The notes: generated by a model from the sequence alone, not told the origin. 16,031 bases of DNA from Betaproteobacteria bacterium (GCA_028065725.1 JAPTVL010000010.1:1-16031), one strand, 5' to 3'. Shown: positions 7,906 to 15,138, numbered from the stretch's first letter. Made by a program: numbers and translations.

Positions 7906-10226
7906 TGCCCTCCTCCTTGGGCGGCGGATAGGGGTTGCTTGAGAAACCCCAGAGCGGGGTCGTAATGGCTGGCCGAGGCGCGACGGAGATAGCGCGGCAG
8001 GCGGTCGTCTGTGGCGCCGAACTGGCGCGGCACCGGCAGGATGAAGCCATCGGTGGGCTCATGTCGGCGCTGGCCGGTCAGAAACGCGTCGACGGCGATA
8101 TCGAGTACGGCTTGGACGGATCGGTCGTCGCCATCCCGCAGTTCCTCGCAGTGGCTATCAGAAGACCACGGTCCGTCGTCGAGAAAGGCGGCCCAGCGGT
8201 CCGATTCACTGCCCTGGCCACGCGTGAACTTCTCCAGCAGCCTCTCGAGATGGGCTTGCGAAACCAGCTTGCCCGCGATTTCGGTGATGAAAGGCGACAC
8301 CGATTCCATCTCGCCCGGTTTGTAGGGGATGTCACTCTCGCCGGGGTATAGGAGCACCTGACCGGGGTCGTTCGCCCCTGGCCGGGCATGCCGGTTGCAG
8401 CGGCCCATGCGCTGAATGAGCGAGGGGATGGGGGCGTGCTCACTCACCAGAAGGCGTGCGTCCAGGTCCAGGCTCATTTCGCAGACTTGGGTAGTGATGG
8501 CGAGGCGGCCTTTGGCGCCTTTGCTCTGAAACACCGCGATGACCTGCTGGTGGCGATCCTTGCGGTCGTCGAGGGTGAAGCGGCTGTGATAGCAAATGGG
8601 GTCGAGGTCATGGAGTCTCTGGGCTAGAGCCTGGGCGCGGTCCACTGTGTTGACCACCCACAACACGTTGTCGCCTTGGGCTAAGGCGGCGCGAACCGCC
8701 GCTTCGGCGGCGGCGGCGTTGGCAACGGCTTTTACCTTGTAACGCTCCAGTTCGGAGTTGGCGGTCAGATCGGCCTGTTCGGCGCCGGTATAGAGGTGCA
8801 ATCCCTCCGCTTCCAGTAAGCGCCGCCTCCCGTTGGGCAGACTCGCGGTCATCGCCAATACCGGCAGGTCGAAGTGGTGGAGGAACTTAAGGAAGGCATC
8901 GAACAGCCCGACATCGAAGCTGTGCACCTCGTCAAACACCACCACCGCGTCCGCCAGCACTGGCAGCAGACAGAGCCCCTTGTAGCACTGTTGCATGAAG
9001 GCCAGGAATTGATCCACCGTGGCACTGAACAGGCGTTTGTTCCAGTAGCCCAGGGCATACAAACGGGCCTCGGTGAGGTAGTCGACGCCGTTTCGGGTGT
9101 CGCTGGGGTTGGCGAACATGTCGCGCAGTTCGTAGGCGGCAGTGCCGGTCAACAGGCTGGCGTCGCTCTCCGGGGCATGCGCCACGTAGTCGCGGAAGCC
9201 CTCGGTGGCGGTGGCGCGGGTGGGGTAGAGAAATATCACCCGTCCCCGTGGCCGCTCGGCAAGCTGGGCCTCGATCCAGCGCCAGGCCGCCAGGGTCTTG
9301 CCCGCGCCGCAAGGGGCGATCATCAGGGTGCGCGCCGGCTGAAGGGCGGCTTGGTTCTGAAATCCGTGGTAATGGAAGACATCACCGTGGCGCGCTTCGA
9401 TTTGGCTCTTTCGCGGGCCAAGGATATGGCGCTCGATGTACGCTCCATCGAGTCGCCGGGCTGGATCGAAGAGCCCACCGATCCAGCCGGGAATGTCGTA
9501 GCCTTCGCGGGCGAAGCCAGAACCCGCGCTGTCGGCGACGATGACGGCGGCCTTGACGGCGCGCATCAGCCGGCGCCGTGGCTCGTCGCGCCTCAGGGCG
9601 CATTCCAACTTGGCGAAACGGCGTTCCAGCCGTTCAGCATGCTCTGGAATCGACTCGCCTCTGCCTTCCAGGGACCACAAAGGCGGCAACGTAAAAACGG
9701 GATTAGGCAGGCCGAACTGTTGCGCCAGCCGTTGGAAAATACCTTGCACCTCGGCGTTATCGCCGGGAAATACCACTATCCGGCATTCCCCCATCCCCCT
9801 GGCCAGATCGCCCCGGCTGGCCTTCAAGTGATGGCCAAGTACGGCGCTCAACACCAGATCGACGTCGAGGAAAGACACCGAGCCAAGCCAGCGTTCCACA
9901 TCGGGCATGGCGATGACCAGGACGCTCAAGTGCTCGTGGCGGATGACCTGCTCACCCAAGCGACGCACCGCTCGTTGAAAACCGTCATTCGCTTTCCCCA
10001 GGTCATGCAGGGCGATGGCCGCGGCGGAATTAGCCCAGAAGGCGGCTAGATGGGACGGTTCCAGGCGGAAGAATCGCAGCCAATCGGCGGCCAACGCGGA
10101 AGGGTGCGTCGGGTCGCCGAAAAGGGCATGAAAGGCGTCGAGATCATCGCGGATGTGGTCGCTCAGACGCTTCTCGCCGCCCACCCCCGACGACTTGGCC
10201 AACAGCGTGGTCACTTTCCCTCCCAT
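7902..10226 (-). CDS. cas3: Cas3 helicase-nuclease (HD + DExH)
   Basis: A 774-residue protein with both Cas3 halves in the usual order. The N-terminal HD nuclease shows DH near residue 24, the HD dyad in ALHDLGKA (74-75), GHH (132-133) and a distal Asp in VADSAGSG (about 232). The helicase shows Walker A APCGAGKT (304-311), a DEVH box (432-435), motif III TAS (460-462), TTQVCEMSLDLDA (motif V) and QRMGRCNRH (motif VI). Cas3 is recruited to Cascade-bound target DNA, unwinds it and degrades one strand. I chose the ATG at 10226, which overlaps cas6 by 16 bp; a GTG at 10244 would add six residues and neither has a strong RBS. The 3' end overlaps cmx8 by ATGA. Nothing catalytic appears missing. 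Confidence 0.97.
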   Translation of the reverse strand: MGGKVTTLLAKSSGVGGEKRLSDHIRDDLDAFHALFGDPTHPSALAADWLRFFRLEPSHLAAFWANSAAAIALHDLGKANDGFQRAVRRLGEQVIRHEHLSVLVIAMPDVERWLGSVSFLDVDLVLSAVLGHHLKASRGDLARGMGECRIVVFPGDNAEVQGIFQRLAQQFGLPNPVFTLPPLWSLEGRGESIPEHAERLERRFAKLECALRRDEPRRRLMRAVKAAVIVADSAGSGFAREGYDIPGWIGGLFDPARRLDGAYIERHILGPRKSQIEARHGDVFHYHGFQNQAALQPARTLMIAPCGAGKTLAAWRWIEAQLAERPRGRVIFLYPTRATATEGFRDYVAHAPESDASLLTGTAAYELRDMFANPSDTRNGVDYLTEARLYALGYWNKRLFSATVDQFLAFMQQCYKGLCLLPVLADAVVVFDEVHSFDVGLFDAFLKFLHHFDLPVLAMTASLPNGRRRLLEAEGLHLYTGAEQADLTANSELERYKVKAVANAAAAEAAVRAALAQGDNVLWVVNTVDRAQALAQRLHDLDPICYHSRFTLDDRKDRHQQVIAVFQSKGAKGRLAITTQVCEMSLDLDARLLVSEHAPIPSLIQRMGRCNRHARPGANDPGQVLLYPGESDIPYKPGEMESVSPFITEIAGKLVSQAHLERLLEKFTRGQGSESDRWAAFLDDGPWSSDSHCEELRDGDDRSVQAVLDIAVDAFLTGQRRHEPTDGFILPVPRQFGATDDRLPRYLRRASASHYDPALGFLKQPLSAAQGGGQ

Positions 10227-10816
10227 GGCACAAACACCCCACACCCCAGCTTCCGCCGCCCGCCCAATCCCGCCTCTTGCAACCGAATCGACTCTTCTGC
10301 CGTGAGATTTGCCACAAGTAAGGTATGACCTACCACGCGCTTTTCCTTGATCCGGAAGGCGCGGCGAGGGCCACGTTGGGGTTTGCCCTGGATGCCGAGT
10401 GCCTCAAGCTGGCGGGCGATCTCTTCATCGAAGCGGACTTCGTCCTGGCCGTTCTTAGTGGTGACCAGGTGGGCATAGAGGTTTGCGGCAGGGAAAAGGA
10501 TGGCCGACTGGGGGATGCCGAGGTGGATACGTTCGTCGCCAATCTGGAGGGTCTTGCCAGCCAAGGTGAGGAAAGCGGGAATCCGTTCGGCGGCGAGGCG
10601 CAGGGTGAGTCGGGAATGGGTGGTCAGCAGCAGTTTCCCCGGCCCGGCATGACGGCCGCGGATAAGGTGGACGCCCAGATCATCGCTGTCATGCAGCCAC
10701 GGGTCGCCCGGGCGGTCGAGCACGCGCGAGAGGGAGGAATAGAGCGGATAACCATGGTCGATCGGGATGTGCCGGCCGGTGACGGGGAAATGAAGGTCAA
10801 TCTTGGGACTGCTCAT
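10211..10816 (-). CDS. cas6: crRNA-processing endonuclease Cas6 (Cmx6 family)
   Basis: A 201-residue protein matching the Cmx6 type of Cas6: an early DLHFPVTGRHIPIDHGYPLYSSLSR block (residues about 7-31) and the C-terminal glycine-rich loop GLGGRRKLGCGVFVP. It should cut the array transcript at the base of the repeat hairpin and leave an 8-nt handle. H21 in DHGY is a candidate catalytic His, but I cannot prove it. I chose the ATG at 10816 because the family begins almost directly with the DLHFPVTG strand; a GTG at 10867 would add 17 residues (MPRYPPRIERRGLSCKL) unlike the family. The RBS is weak. This is the first cas gene, with the operon promoter presumably in the 10817-11158 gap. Its 3' end overlaps cas3. 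Confidence 0.94.
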   Translation of the reverse strand: MSSPKIDLHFPVTGRHIPIDHGYPLYSSLSRVLDRPGDPWLHDSDDLGVHLIRGRHAGPGKLLLTTHSRLTLRLAAERIPAFLTLAGKTLQIGDERIHLGIPQSAILFPAANLYAHLVTTKNGQDEVRFDEEIARQLEALGIQGKPQRGPRRAFRIKEKRVVGHTLLVANLTAEESIRLQEAGLGGRRKLGCGVFVPWEGK

Positions 10817-11158
10817 CAGTTTGCACGAGAGACCCCGGCGTTCAATGCGGGGGGGATAGCGCGGCACGCGGTGCGTGCCCCCTGTTCTCGCTTTCCTTTC
10901 TGTTTGCGCTACGCAATGACGTCTCTTTCCTTTTCGCCCGGGTCTTACGGCCCTGGTGACCCAGTGCGCGGCAAGCCACGCCGTTCAGGGCTGTATTTTC
11001 TCCGGCGGGGTTATCGTCGCCAAGGCCATCAATCGTCTCAGACTCCAACTTCTTGACCTGTCGTCTCGGAACAAATCGAACATTTTCTCGGGGTTGGCGT
11101 GGGCTGCCGGTCCTTTTGCTTCATGCATGACCGGCGCCGGGTGACCAGCGCTGGCCTA
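10817..11158. other. Intergenic region between repB and cas6 with hairpins
   Basis: No defendable gene. It holds two perfect hairpins, GGCACGC-GGT-GCGTGCC at 10863-10879 and TTGCG-CTA-CGCAA at 10904-10916. On the minus strand, bases 10904-10883 contain a purine block (CAAACAGAAAGGAAAGCGAG) very like the one upstream of repB (12045-12025). A 47-codon frame at 10985-11128 (minus, beginning MHEAKGPAAH) and a 68-codon frame at 10842-11048 exist, but neither has an RBS or a recognisable family. The cas operon promoter should lie here; I found no convincing -35/-10 pair. Confidence 0.5.
10863..10879. repeat. Perfect 7-bp hairpin upstream of cas6
   Basis: GGCACGC and GCGTGCC flank a 3-nt loop. It lies about 47 bp upstream of the chosen cas6 ATG and would be in the cas operon leader RNA or overlap its promoter. 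There is no U-run after it on either strand, so it is not a typical terminator; an operator or attenuator is possible but unproven. Confidence 0.6.
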
Positions 11159-12022
11159 CTACCCGGCCGCTCTAGCGCGAGCCGCGGCGCGGACTGTGCG
11201 GGCCGCGTACTCCGCCGCCGAGACCGGATCCCGCCGCTTGCGGTCCTGCAGCGCGCGCGCCGCTATGCGCGCAACGACTATTTCCGGCCCCACGCCGGCC
11301 CGGAGCGCGGCGACGGCGTACCCGAAATGCTGCGCGCTCCGGTCGCGGTCGCCAGGATTGCGATTTGAAGGGCGATTTGAAAGCACACCGCCCCCCTCCG
11401 GGGGAGAGAAAACCGGCGCGGCGCCGGCGCCCTGCCCATCGCCATCGGGAAGGTACGGCGACGGGTCGAGCCGCTGCCCGTCATCCTTGAACGAAATCAG
11501 GTTGACCCACACGCCGGCATCGCCAGGCTTCCGGCCCATAAATCCTGGGCAGCGCCCCCAGCGCGGCTCGCTGACAGCGCCGCGATCCGCGCCGGCAAGC
11601 GGCGCCAGCGCGCGTAGCACATCCTGCCTCTGCTCCCGGGGCAGAGGGCGAGCGAGGATCCAAACCTGGCAATTGCCAGGTCGGGTTTCGACCAGGGCGG
11701 ACTGGTATTTTTTGGAGATGCGCGCGCCCATGCCTGGCGGCACGTCGTCCAACATCAGCAAGGGGTGCGCCGCATGCAAGGAATGAGGCCGGGTCCAGAT
11801 GTTGCACCCCCCGCCCGCCGCGTTCTGCCGCGCGAGCCACCCGTAGACTCGCTCGAAATCCTCCGAGGATTTCACGGCCATCCGGCAGGGTATGACCTCC
11901 GCAACCTTCCCTTCGCCTCCGTATCGCGCCGCGGCGAATTCAATCTGGCTGGCGTGCAGCAGCATCCAATCAACGAATGCCCGGGCTTGGTCCCGTGGTT
12001 TTGCTCGGTTCATGGGGTGCAT
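11159..12022 (-). CDS. repB: IncQ-type RepB primase, free-standing (no relaxase domain)
   Basis: A 287-residue protein resembling the C-terminal primase part (RepB') of RSF1010 MobA/RepB. The shared order is: YGWLARQNAAGGGCNIWTRP, the acidic primase motif LLMLDDVPPG (D92, D93), ALVETRPGNCQVWILA, then EPRWGRCPGFMGRKP, and a C-terminal helical bundle (RDPVSAAEYAARTVRAA, like the RSF1010 end). It would make primers at single-strand initiation hairpins at the origin. I chose the ATG at 12022, which has AAAGGA nine bases upstream; a second ATG at 12013 is possible, and the open frame back to 12250 crosses the putative origin. In RSF1010 this domain is fused to the mobilisation relaxase; here that part is absent. 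The Pro/Gly linker (residues about 186-225) is encoded by a hairpin repeated in the origin. Confidence 0.88.
   Translation of the reverse strand: MHPMNRAKPRDQARAFVDWMLLHASQIEFAAARYGGEGKVAEVIPCRMAVKSSEDFERVYGWLARQNAAGGGCNIWTRPHSLHAAHPLLMLDDVPPGMGARISKKYQSALVETRPGNCQVWILARPLPREQRQDVLRALAPLAGADRGAVSEPRWGRCPGFMGRKPGDAGVWVNLISFKDDGQRLDPSPYLPDGDGQGAGAAPVFSPPEGGGVLSNRPSNRNPGDRDRSAQHFGYAVAALRAGVGPEIVVARIAARALQDRKRRDPVSAAEYAARTVRAAARARAAG
11383..11417 (+). repeat. C-run/G-run hairpin, copy A of an inverted pair
   Basis: An about 35-bp element, CACCGCCCCCCTCCGGGGG followed by AGAGAAAACCGGC, sits inside repB where the protein is a Pro/Gly linker. The same element recurs in opposite orientation at 12065-12103, about 650 bp away. 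Each copy can fold into a 5-8 bp C/G hairpin. Confidence 0.65.
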
Positions 12023-12064
12023 GCCTCGCTGTCCTTTCTGTTTTGCTCGGTGGATCGGTGGATG

Positions 12065-12103
12065 CTGGCGGTTTCTCTCCCCCCCTCGGGGGGGGCGTGT
12101 GGC
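12065..12103 (-). repeat. C-run/G-run hairpin, copy B of an inverted pair
   Basis: Seven C (12079-12085), TC, eight G (12088-12095), flanked by GGTTTCTCT on one side and CGTGTGGC on the other. Its reverse complement aligns along about 35 bp with 11383-11417 inside repB. It lies between the repB start and the iterons, where an IncQ ssi site would be expected. Confidence 0.65.
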
Positions 12104-12128
12104 TTCAGGGTTTGGGTTTCGGGCGGTG

Positions 12129-12143
12129 CGCGCAATAAGCGCG
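12129..12143. repeat. Perfect 5-bp hairpin in putative origin
   Basis: CGCGC-AATAA-GCGCG. Short, but fully GC in the stem and placed between the other two origin hairpins. No independent evidence of function. Confidence 0.5.
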
Positions 12144-12151
12144 TCCGCCCC

Positions 12152-12172
12152 CCCCCACATTTCATGTGGGGG
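12152..12172. repeat. Perfect 9-bp hairpin in putative origin
   Basis: CCCCCACAT-TTC-ATGTGGGGG, a perfect 9-bp stem with a 3-nt loop, about 60 bp from the iterons. It has no following U-run on either strand, so a primase start site or protein-binding palindrome is likelier than a terminator. Confidence 0.7.
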
Positions 12173-12232
12173 CCTTGTACACATGGCGGGAACCGCAGGA
12201 AGTGCCTCCCCGGCATGGATTTGCGGCGAGAG

Positions 12233-12276
12233 TGGCGTACTCAAAAACACGGGATGGCGTACTCGAAAACACGGGT
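12233..12276 (-). repeat. Two tandem 22-bp iterons (RepC binding candidates)
   Basis: Copy 1 is 12233-12254, beginning TGGCGTACTCAAAAACACGG; copy 2 is 12255-12276, beginning TGGCGTACTCGAAAACACGG. They differ at two of 22 positions (A/G at position 11 and the last base). They abut with no gap and end 2 bp before the repC stop codon (12280-12278 on the minus strand). Length and tandem layout match IncQ iterons; known origins usually have three or more, so two is few. I see only weak partial resemblance on either side. Confidence 0.8.
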
Positions 12277-12277
12277 T

Positions 12278-13213
12278 TCAGCCCGTAACGACGTCGCTGG
12301 ACTGCTGCAAGCGCTCGATTCTGGCTGTCCCTCCGCAACGCCCGGCGGACACCGCGACCCGCCATTCGCGCGGCGGCAGGGCGGCAAGCGCCGCTCGGAT
12401 TTGCTGCCGCCTCCTCCTCTGCAACGCATCGTGCGGGGCGTCGGCCGCGTCGCTGCCCCTGCCCCAGACATGTCGGCAAAGAGAGTCGATGGTGATCGAA
12501 GGGCACTTTCCGTGCCCTGGTCGCCAGCAACACAGCCACGCGACCAAAATCTGCGCGACCGGGGGAAGCTCAGCGAGCTGGAGCACATCGATGCGGGAGT
12601 AACTGCACTCCCCTAGCACGGCGCGGGTCAGCCGAAAATTCAGGGAGACCGTGACGGCCCCGCGTCCACGTCCGGCGCCGCCTCGGATAAGATTTGACGT
12701 TGCCCATTCCTCCCCGCTCCGGGCCTCTACCACCACACCCTGCAATCTCTTCAAACTTGCCCGAATCGACGTGTGGGCCCGCCCATCATCCGGGTCCCGC
12801 CCGATCGCCCGGCACATTTCTGCCATGCTGGTCTGCAGGCCGATGGCCTGCGCTTCTACAGCCCGGTTCCCATGGCGGTTTTTCTCTGCCGGGATCAGCC
12901 CGGCCGCCGCGCCGTCGACGCGCTGAGCCTGTCCCGCATTCAACTCGCGCAGGGCGAGATGCTGGATTGCCAACAGAACCAGCATGTCTTTCGAGTCAAG
13001 CTCCGGCCCGGCAAACTCCAAAAAACCCCCATTCCATTGCTGGCGAAGCCCCTCCAACCATCCGCGCTTGCCGCGAATTACTGGCCGAAACAGCCCCGCC
13101 AGACCGATGGCCATGTCTTGCCGCGCTATCCCCATCCGCGCATCCATTTCAAGGCGCGCGGCGGGGGAGAGAGAGGGGGGACGCCGCCGCCGCTTAGGCT
13201 TAGATTGCGCCAT
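12278..13213 (-). CDS. repC: IncQ-type replication initiator RepC
   Basis: A 311-residue protein that aligns by eye with RSF1010 RepC: LEFAGPELDSKDMLVLLAIQ against the RSF1010 IEFSGPEPLGADDLRILQGL segment, then AVTVSLNFRLTRAVLGECSYSRIDV, the SITIDSLCRHVWG helix-turn-helix region and RRRRQQIRAALAALPPREWRV. RepC binds origin iterons and recruits the RepA helicase. I chose the ATG at 13213 because AAAGGA lies a few bases upstream and it overlaps the repA stop by 14 bp; an ATG at 13246 would add 11 residues. The N-terminus is very basic (QSKPKRRRRPP). It is about 28 residues longer than RSF1010 RepC. The direct repeats it probably binds begin 2 bp after its stop codon. Confidence 0.9.
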   Translation of the reverse strand: MAQSKPKRRRRPPSLSPAARLEMDARMGIARQDMAIGLAGLFRPVIRGKRGWLEGLRQQWNGGFLEFAGPELDSKDMLVLLAIQHLALRELNAGQAQRVDGAAAGLIPAEKNRHGNRAVEAQAIGLQTSMAEMCRAIGRDPDDGRAHTSIRASLKRLQGVVVEARSGEEWATSNLIRGGAGRGRGAVTVSLNFRLTRAVLGECSYSRIDVLQLAELPPVAQILVAWLCCWRPGHGKCPSITIDSLCRHVWGRGSDAADAPHDALQRRRRQQIRAALAALPPREWRVAVSAGRCGGTARIERLQQSSDVVTG

Positions 13214-14165
13214 TTTTTTTCCTTTTCTGAGCAAAACAGGCATCAATCCTCAGCCGCTCGCGAACCTCTTGCGAGTCCATGACCATCTCGACCCGCCCTG
13301 CTCGTTGGCTGAAAATCGCCGGGGTGTGGTGGGTCCAGGACGTTGGCGGCGATTCGTTATGCTTACTTACCCCGACGGCGAAGAGGGTTCCGTCGAGCGC
13401 GGGGTCAAGCCCTTCGATCTCGCCTCCCCGCAACTTGGTCACGCCAGCGATGTGCCGGAGCGCGCCCGGAAACCCGTTGCCGCCCGCGCGACTGATGTAG
13501 TCGAGGCGATCGCGCAGTTCCCCGCTCGCGCTGGCTTGATTGGTGTGCGACGCGCCGATGCTGGTGCTGCCGATCGACTTGGTCCAGCGTCGGACCGTCT
13601 GGCCCAACGCATACTGCTGAGGCTGGTCCAGCAAGTCGCAGCCTTGGGCGACGGAGATGATGGTATCGAGCACAATCAAGGCAGGGCGCTGTGCAACAAG
13701 CCAAGCCGTGGTGCGCTCACCCCATTCGGTGAGCGCCCATTGGCCAGCACCGCCGCAGGCACGCCTGTCCCATCGCCAAATAGGCGGGCAGTCTCCGTCG
13801 CTGTCCGCTGGGATCCGCAGCGCCCCAGGATCCGGCGCGGGCCGCCCGGACCTGTGCAGGTCTCGCGCCAGCGCGGCGCGATCCGTGCGCTCCCCGCCGA
13901 GGATCACGACCTGGCCGCCAATGCAGTCCCGGCCATGCCACTGCCCCGACTCGGCTGCGACCGCAAGGCAGAGGTCAGTGAGCAAGGTCGTCTTGCCCGC
14001 CCCTGGCGGACCAAAGAGGTCCATTGTGCAGCCCAGCGGGATAAGCCCTTCTACAAGCCACTCAATCTTCGGCGGGGGAGCCGCCAGCAGTTGGGCCGCG
14101 TCCAGAATCACCGGAGGTGCCCAGCTATCGGAGCGCAGGCGCAGGAAGCCGTCTGGCGCGTTCAT
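13200..14165 (-). CDS. repA: RepA-like replicative helicase ATPase (IncQ type)
   Basis: A 321-residue RecA-fold ATPase like the IncQ RepA hexameric helicase. Residues IEWLVEGLIPLGCTMDLFGPPGAGKTTLL contain Walker A (52-59), GGE at 90-92 is the downstream acidic motif, ALIVLDTI (162-169) is Walker B, and SHTNQ (206-210) is the sensor-like motif. It should be a 5'-3' helicase unwinding the origin after RepC loads. The ATG at 14165 has GGAGG upstream and overlaps the preceding gene's stop as ATGA; its 3' end overlaps repC. It is about 40 residues longer than RSF1010 RepA, with a basic tail (FAQKRKKNGAI). Generic AAA_25/RepA-like ATPases also occur on phages and islands, so the IncQ assignment leans on repC and repB beside it. 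Confidence 0.88.
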   Translation of the reverse strand: MNAPDGFLRLRSDSWAPPVILDAAQLLAAPPPKIEWLVEGLIPLGCTMDLFGPPGAGKTTLLTDLCLAVAAESGQWHGRDCIGGQVVILGGERTDRAALARDLHRSGRPAPDPGALRIPADSDGDCPPIWRWDRRACGGAGQWALTEWGERTTAWLVAQRPALIVLDTIISVAQGCDLLDQPQQYALGQTVRRWTKSIGSTSIGASHTNQASASGELRDRLDYISRAGGNGFPGALRHIAGVTKLRGGEIEGLDPALDGTLFAVGVSKHNESPPTSWTHHTPAIFSQRAGRVEMVMDSQEVRERLRIDACFAQKRKKNGAI

Positions 14166-14719
14166 GCCTCGCCCTCCGCGCCAACGAACAGCAGATCAAG
14201 TTGGCCGGCTTCCTGCTGCTCGCGCCGTGCCCGCTCTCGCTGCTGCTGCCGGCGCGGCGTCGTTCCGAACTTCTTCGCCAGCTCGCACGCGCTAGCGGCC
14301 GGCATCGGCAACGGCAGACCCCCGCCGGTGGCCGCATGGATGGTTTGTTGTGCTATCAGGAGATCGATCGGGTCTGCCCCAAAAATGTCGCTCGCGGGGA
14401 GCGCCTCCGCCAGGTCATAGCCTTCCCCCTCCTCCACTTCCACCTGCAAGAAAAACTTTGGCCCGCGCTTTCCGCCCTCGCGCCTGTCGCTGCGCGCGAC
14501 GCTCCGTGCGCGGCGCTCGGCCGCCGCGATCGCGTCACCCTCACCCTCATCCGCGCAGTCGCACGCCGCCAGCCAAATCGAGGCCGCGTCAATTCCATCG
14601 TCGAGGCGGCGCGCCGCCTCGAGCGCGTCGCGCAAGGCGCTGGGCAGCGCCGCCTCGCAGGCCGCCGCCCAAGCGCGCTCGCGCGCCGCAGCGTCGGCAT
14701 CCGCGTCGATCCCAATCAT
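14162..14719 (-). CDS. Unknown acidic/Ala-rich protein in replication operon
   Basis: A 185-residue protein I do not recognise. It starts MIGIDADADAAARERAW, has an Ala-rich helical first third, an acidic centre (FLQVEVEEGEGYDLAEALP), and a charged, probably coiled-coil end (RRQQQRERARREQQEAGQLDLLFV). It overlaps the HTH gene upstream (ATGA, 14719) and repA downstream (ATGA, 14165), so it is translated with them and is likely part of replication or its control. IncQ plasmids carry small genes E and F in the equivalent place before repA, but I see no sequence similarity to claim. No membrane segment or signal peptide is visible. Confidence 0.75.
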   Translation of the reverse strand: MIGIDADADAAARERAWAAACEAALPSALRDALEAARRLDDGIDAASIWLAACDCADEGEGDAIAAAERRARSVARSDRREGGKRGPKFFLQVEVEEGEGYDLAEALPASDIFGADPIDLLIAQQTIHAATGGGLPLPMPAASACELAKKFGTTPRRQQQRERARREQQEAGQLDLLFVGAEGEA

Positions 14720-15012
14720 TGCGCACCCCCGATCGACGCCGACTGGCGGGGCCGGCCCCGCCGCGGCCGGGCCGCAACCTGGGGCGTCTGCGGCGGTGGC
14801 GGGGCTACGTCACCAAATAGCGCCCGCTCCACTTCCGAGGGACGTGCCAGCCAATTCCTGCCAACACGCGCCAGCGGCACCTTGCCAAAAGCTAGGACCA
14901 ATTCCCCACGCGACCCATCGCCGAGCCGGCGGACGCGGGAGCGGGCCGAGGCGTAATCGAGCCGCAGAAAGGCCGCGACCTCCCTCAATGTCCAGTTCCA
15001 ATGTTGTTCCAT
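14716..15012 (-). CDS. Small helix-turn-helix DNA-binding protein (excisionase/repressor-like)
   Basis: A 98-residue protein. Residues about 5-65 look like a winged helix-turn-helix: WTLREVAAFLRLDYASARSRVRRLG followed by a wing-like segment KVPLARVGRNWLARPSEVERALF. The tail (PRRGRPRQSAS) is basic and Pro-rich. The fold is like Xis/AlpA/MerR-type small proteins. It could repress the rep operon, as RepF does in IncQ plasmids, or act as an excisionase for the element near the tRNA. The ATG at 15012 has GGAG seven bases upstream, and the stop overlaps the next gene as ATGA. It heads the cluster of overlapping genes ending in repC, which suits an autoregulator. Confidence 0.8.
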   Translation of the reverse strand: MEQHWNWTLREVAAFLRLDYASARSRVRRLGDGSRGELVLAFGKVPLARVGRNWLARPSEVERALFGDVAPPPPQTPQVAARPRRGRPRQSASIGGAQ

Positions 15013-15138
15013 CTCGCACTCCGTTTAGAGGAGCGCGCCTGTTTTTTTTGGGGGGGTGCGCGGACCTGGCAGGCGGGGCGGCGCGCGAATGAAAAGAAGG
15101 CCGCCGGCGCAGGGTTGCGCTGGGCGGCTCTCAGATCG

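Larger units (their letters stand above)
12023..12277. other. oriV: Putative IncQ-like replication origin (oriV)
   Basis: This gene-free stretch between repC and repB combines elements expected at an IncQ-type origin. Two tandem 22-bp direct repeats (12233-12276) start 2 bp beyond the repC stop codon. A GC-rich section follows with three hairpins: 12152-12172, 12129-12143 and 12079-12095. RSF1010-type origins have 20-22 bp iterons bound by RepC, then GC- and AT-rich segments and two opposed hairpins (ssiA, ssiB) used by RepB'. An AT-rich melting segment is not obvious here. Function is inferred from layout and neighbours. Confidence 0.65.

Noticed and set aside
8874..10049. A 391-codon plus-strand open frame
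   Set aside because: It is antisense to cas3, which has intact HD and helicase motifs.
10842..11048. A 68-codon minus frame (MESETIDGLG...) overlapping the cas6 start
   Set aside because: It has a TTG start, no RBS, low-complexity basic composition and no family I recognise.
10985..11128. A 47-codon minus frame starting MHEAKGPAAH between repB and cas6
   Set aside because: No RBS and no recognisable family. It could be a gene remnant, but I could not support calling it.
12152..12172. The 9-bp hairpin as a Rho-independent terminator for repC
   Set aside because: No T-run follows on either strand; origin or primase-site function fits the context better.
12023..12250. Upstream extension of repB by 76 codons
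   Set aside because: It would translate the putative origin hairpins and is unlike the primase family; the ATG at 12022 has a good RBS.
12984..14420. A 478-codon open frame on the plus strand
   Set aside because: It is antisense to repC, repA and the gene before them, whose minus-strand proteins show clear family motifs. Long antisense frames are common in GC-rich DNA.
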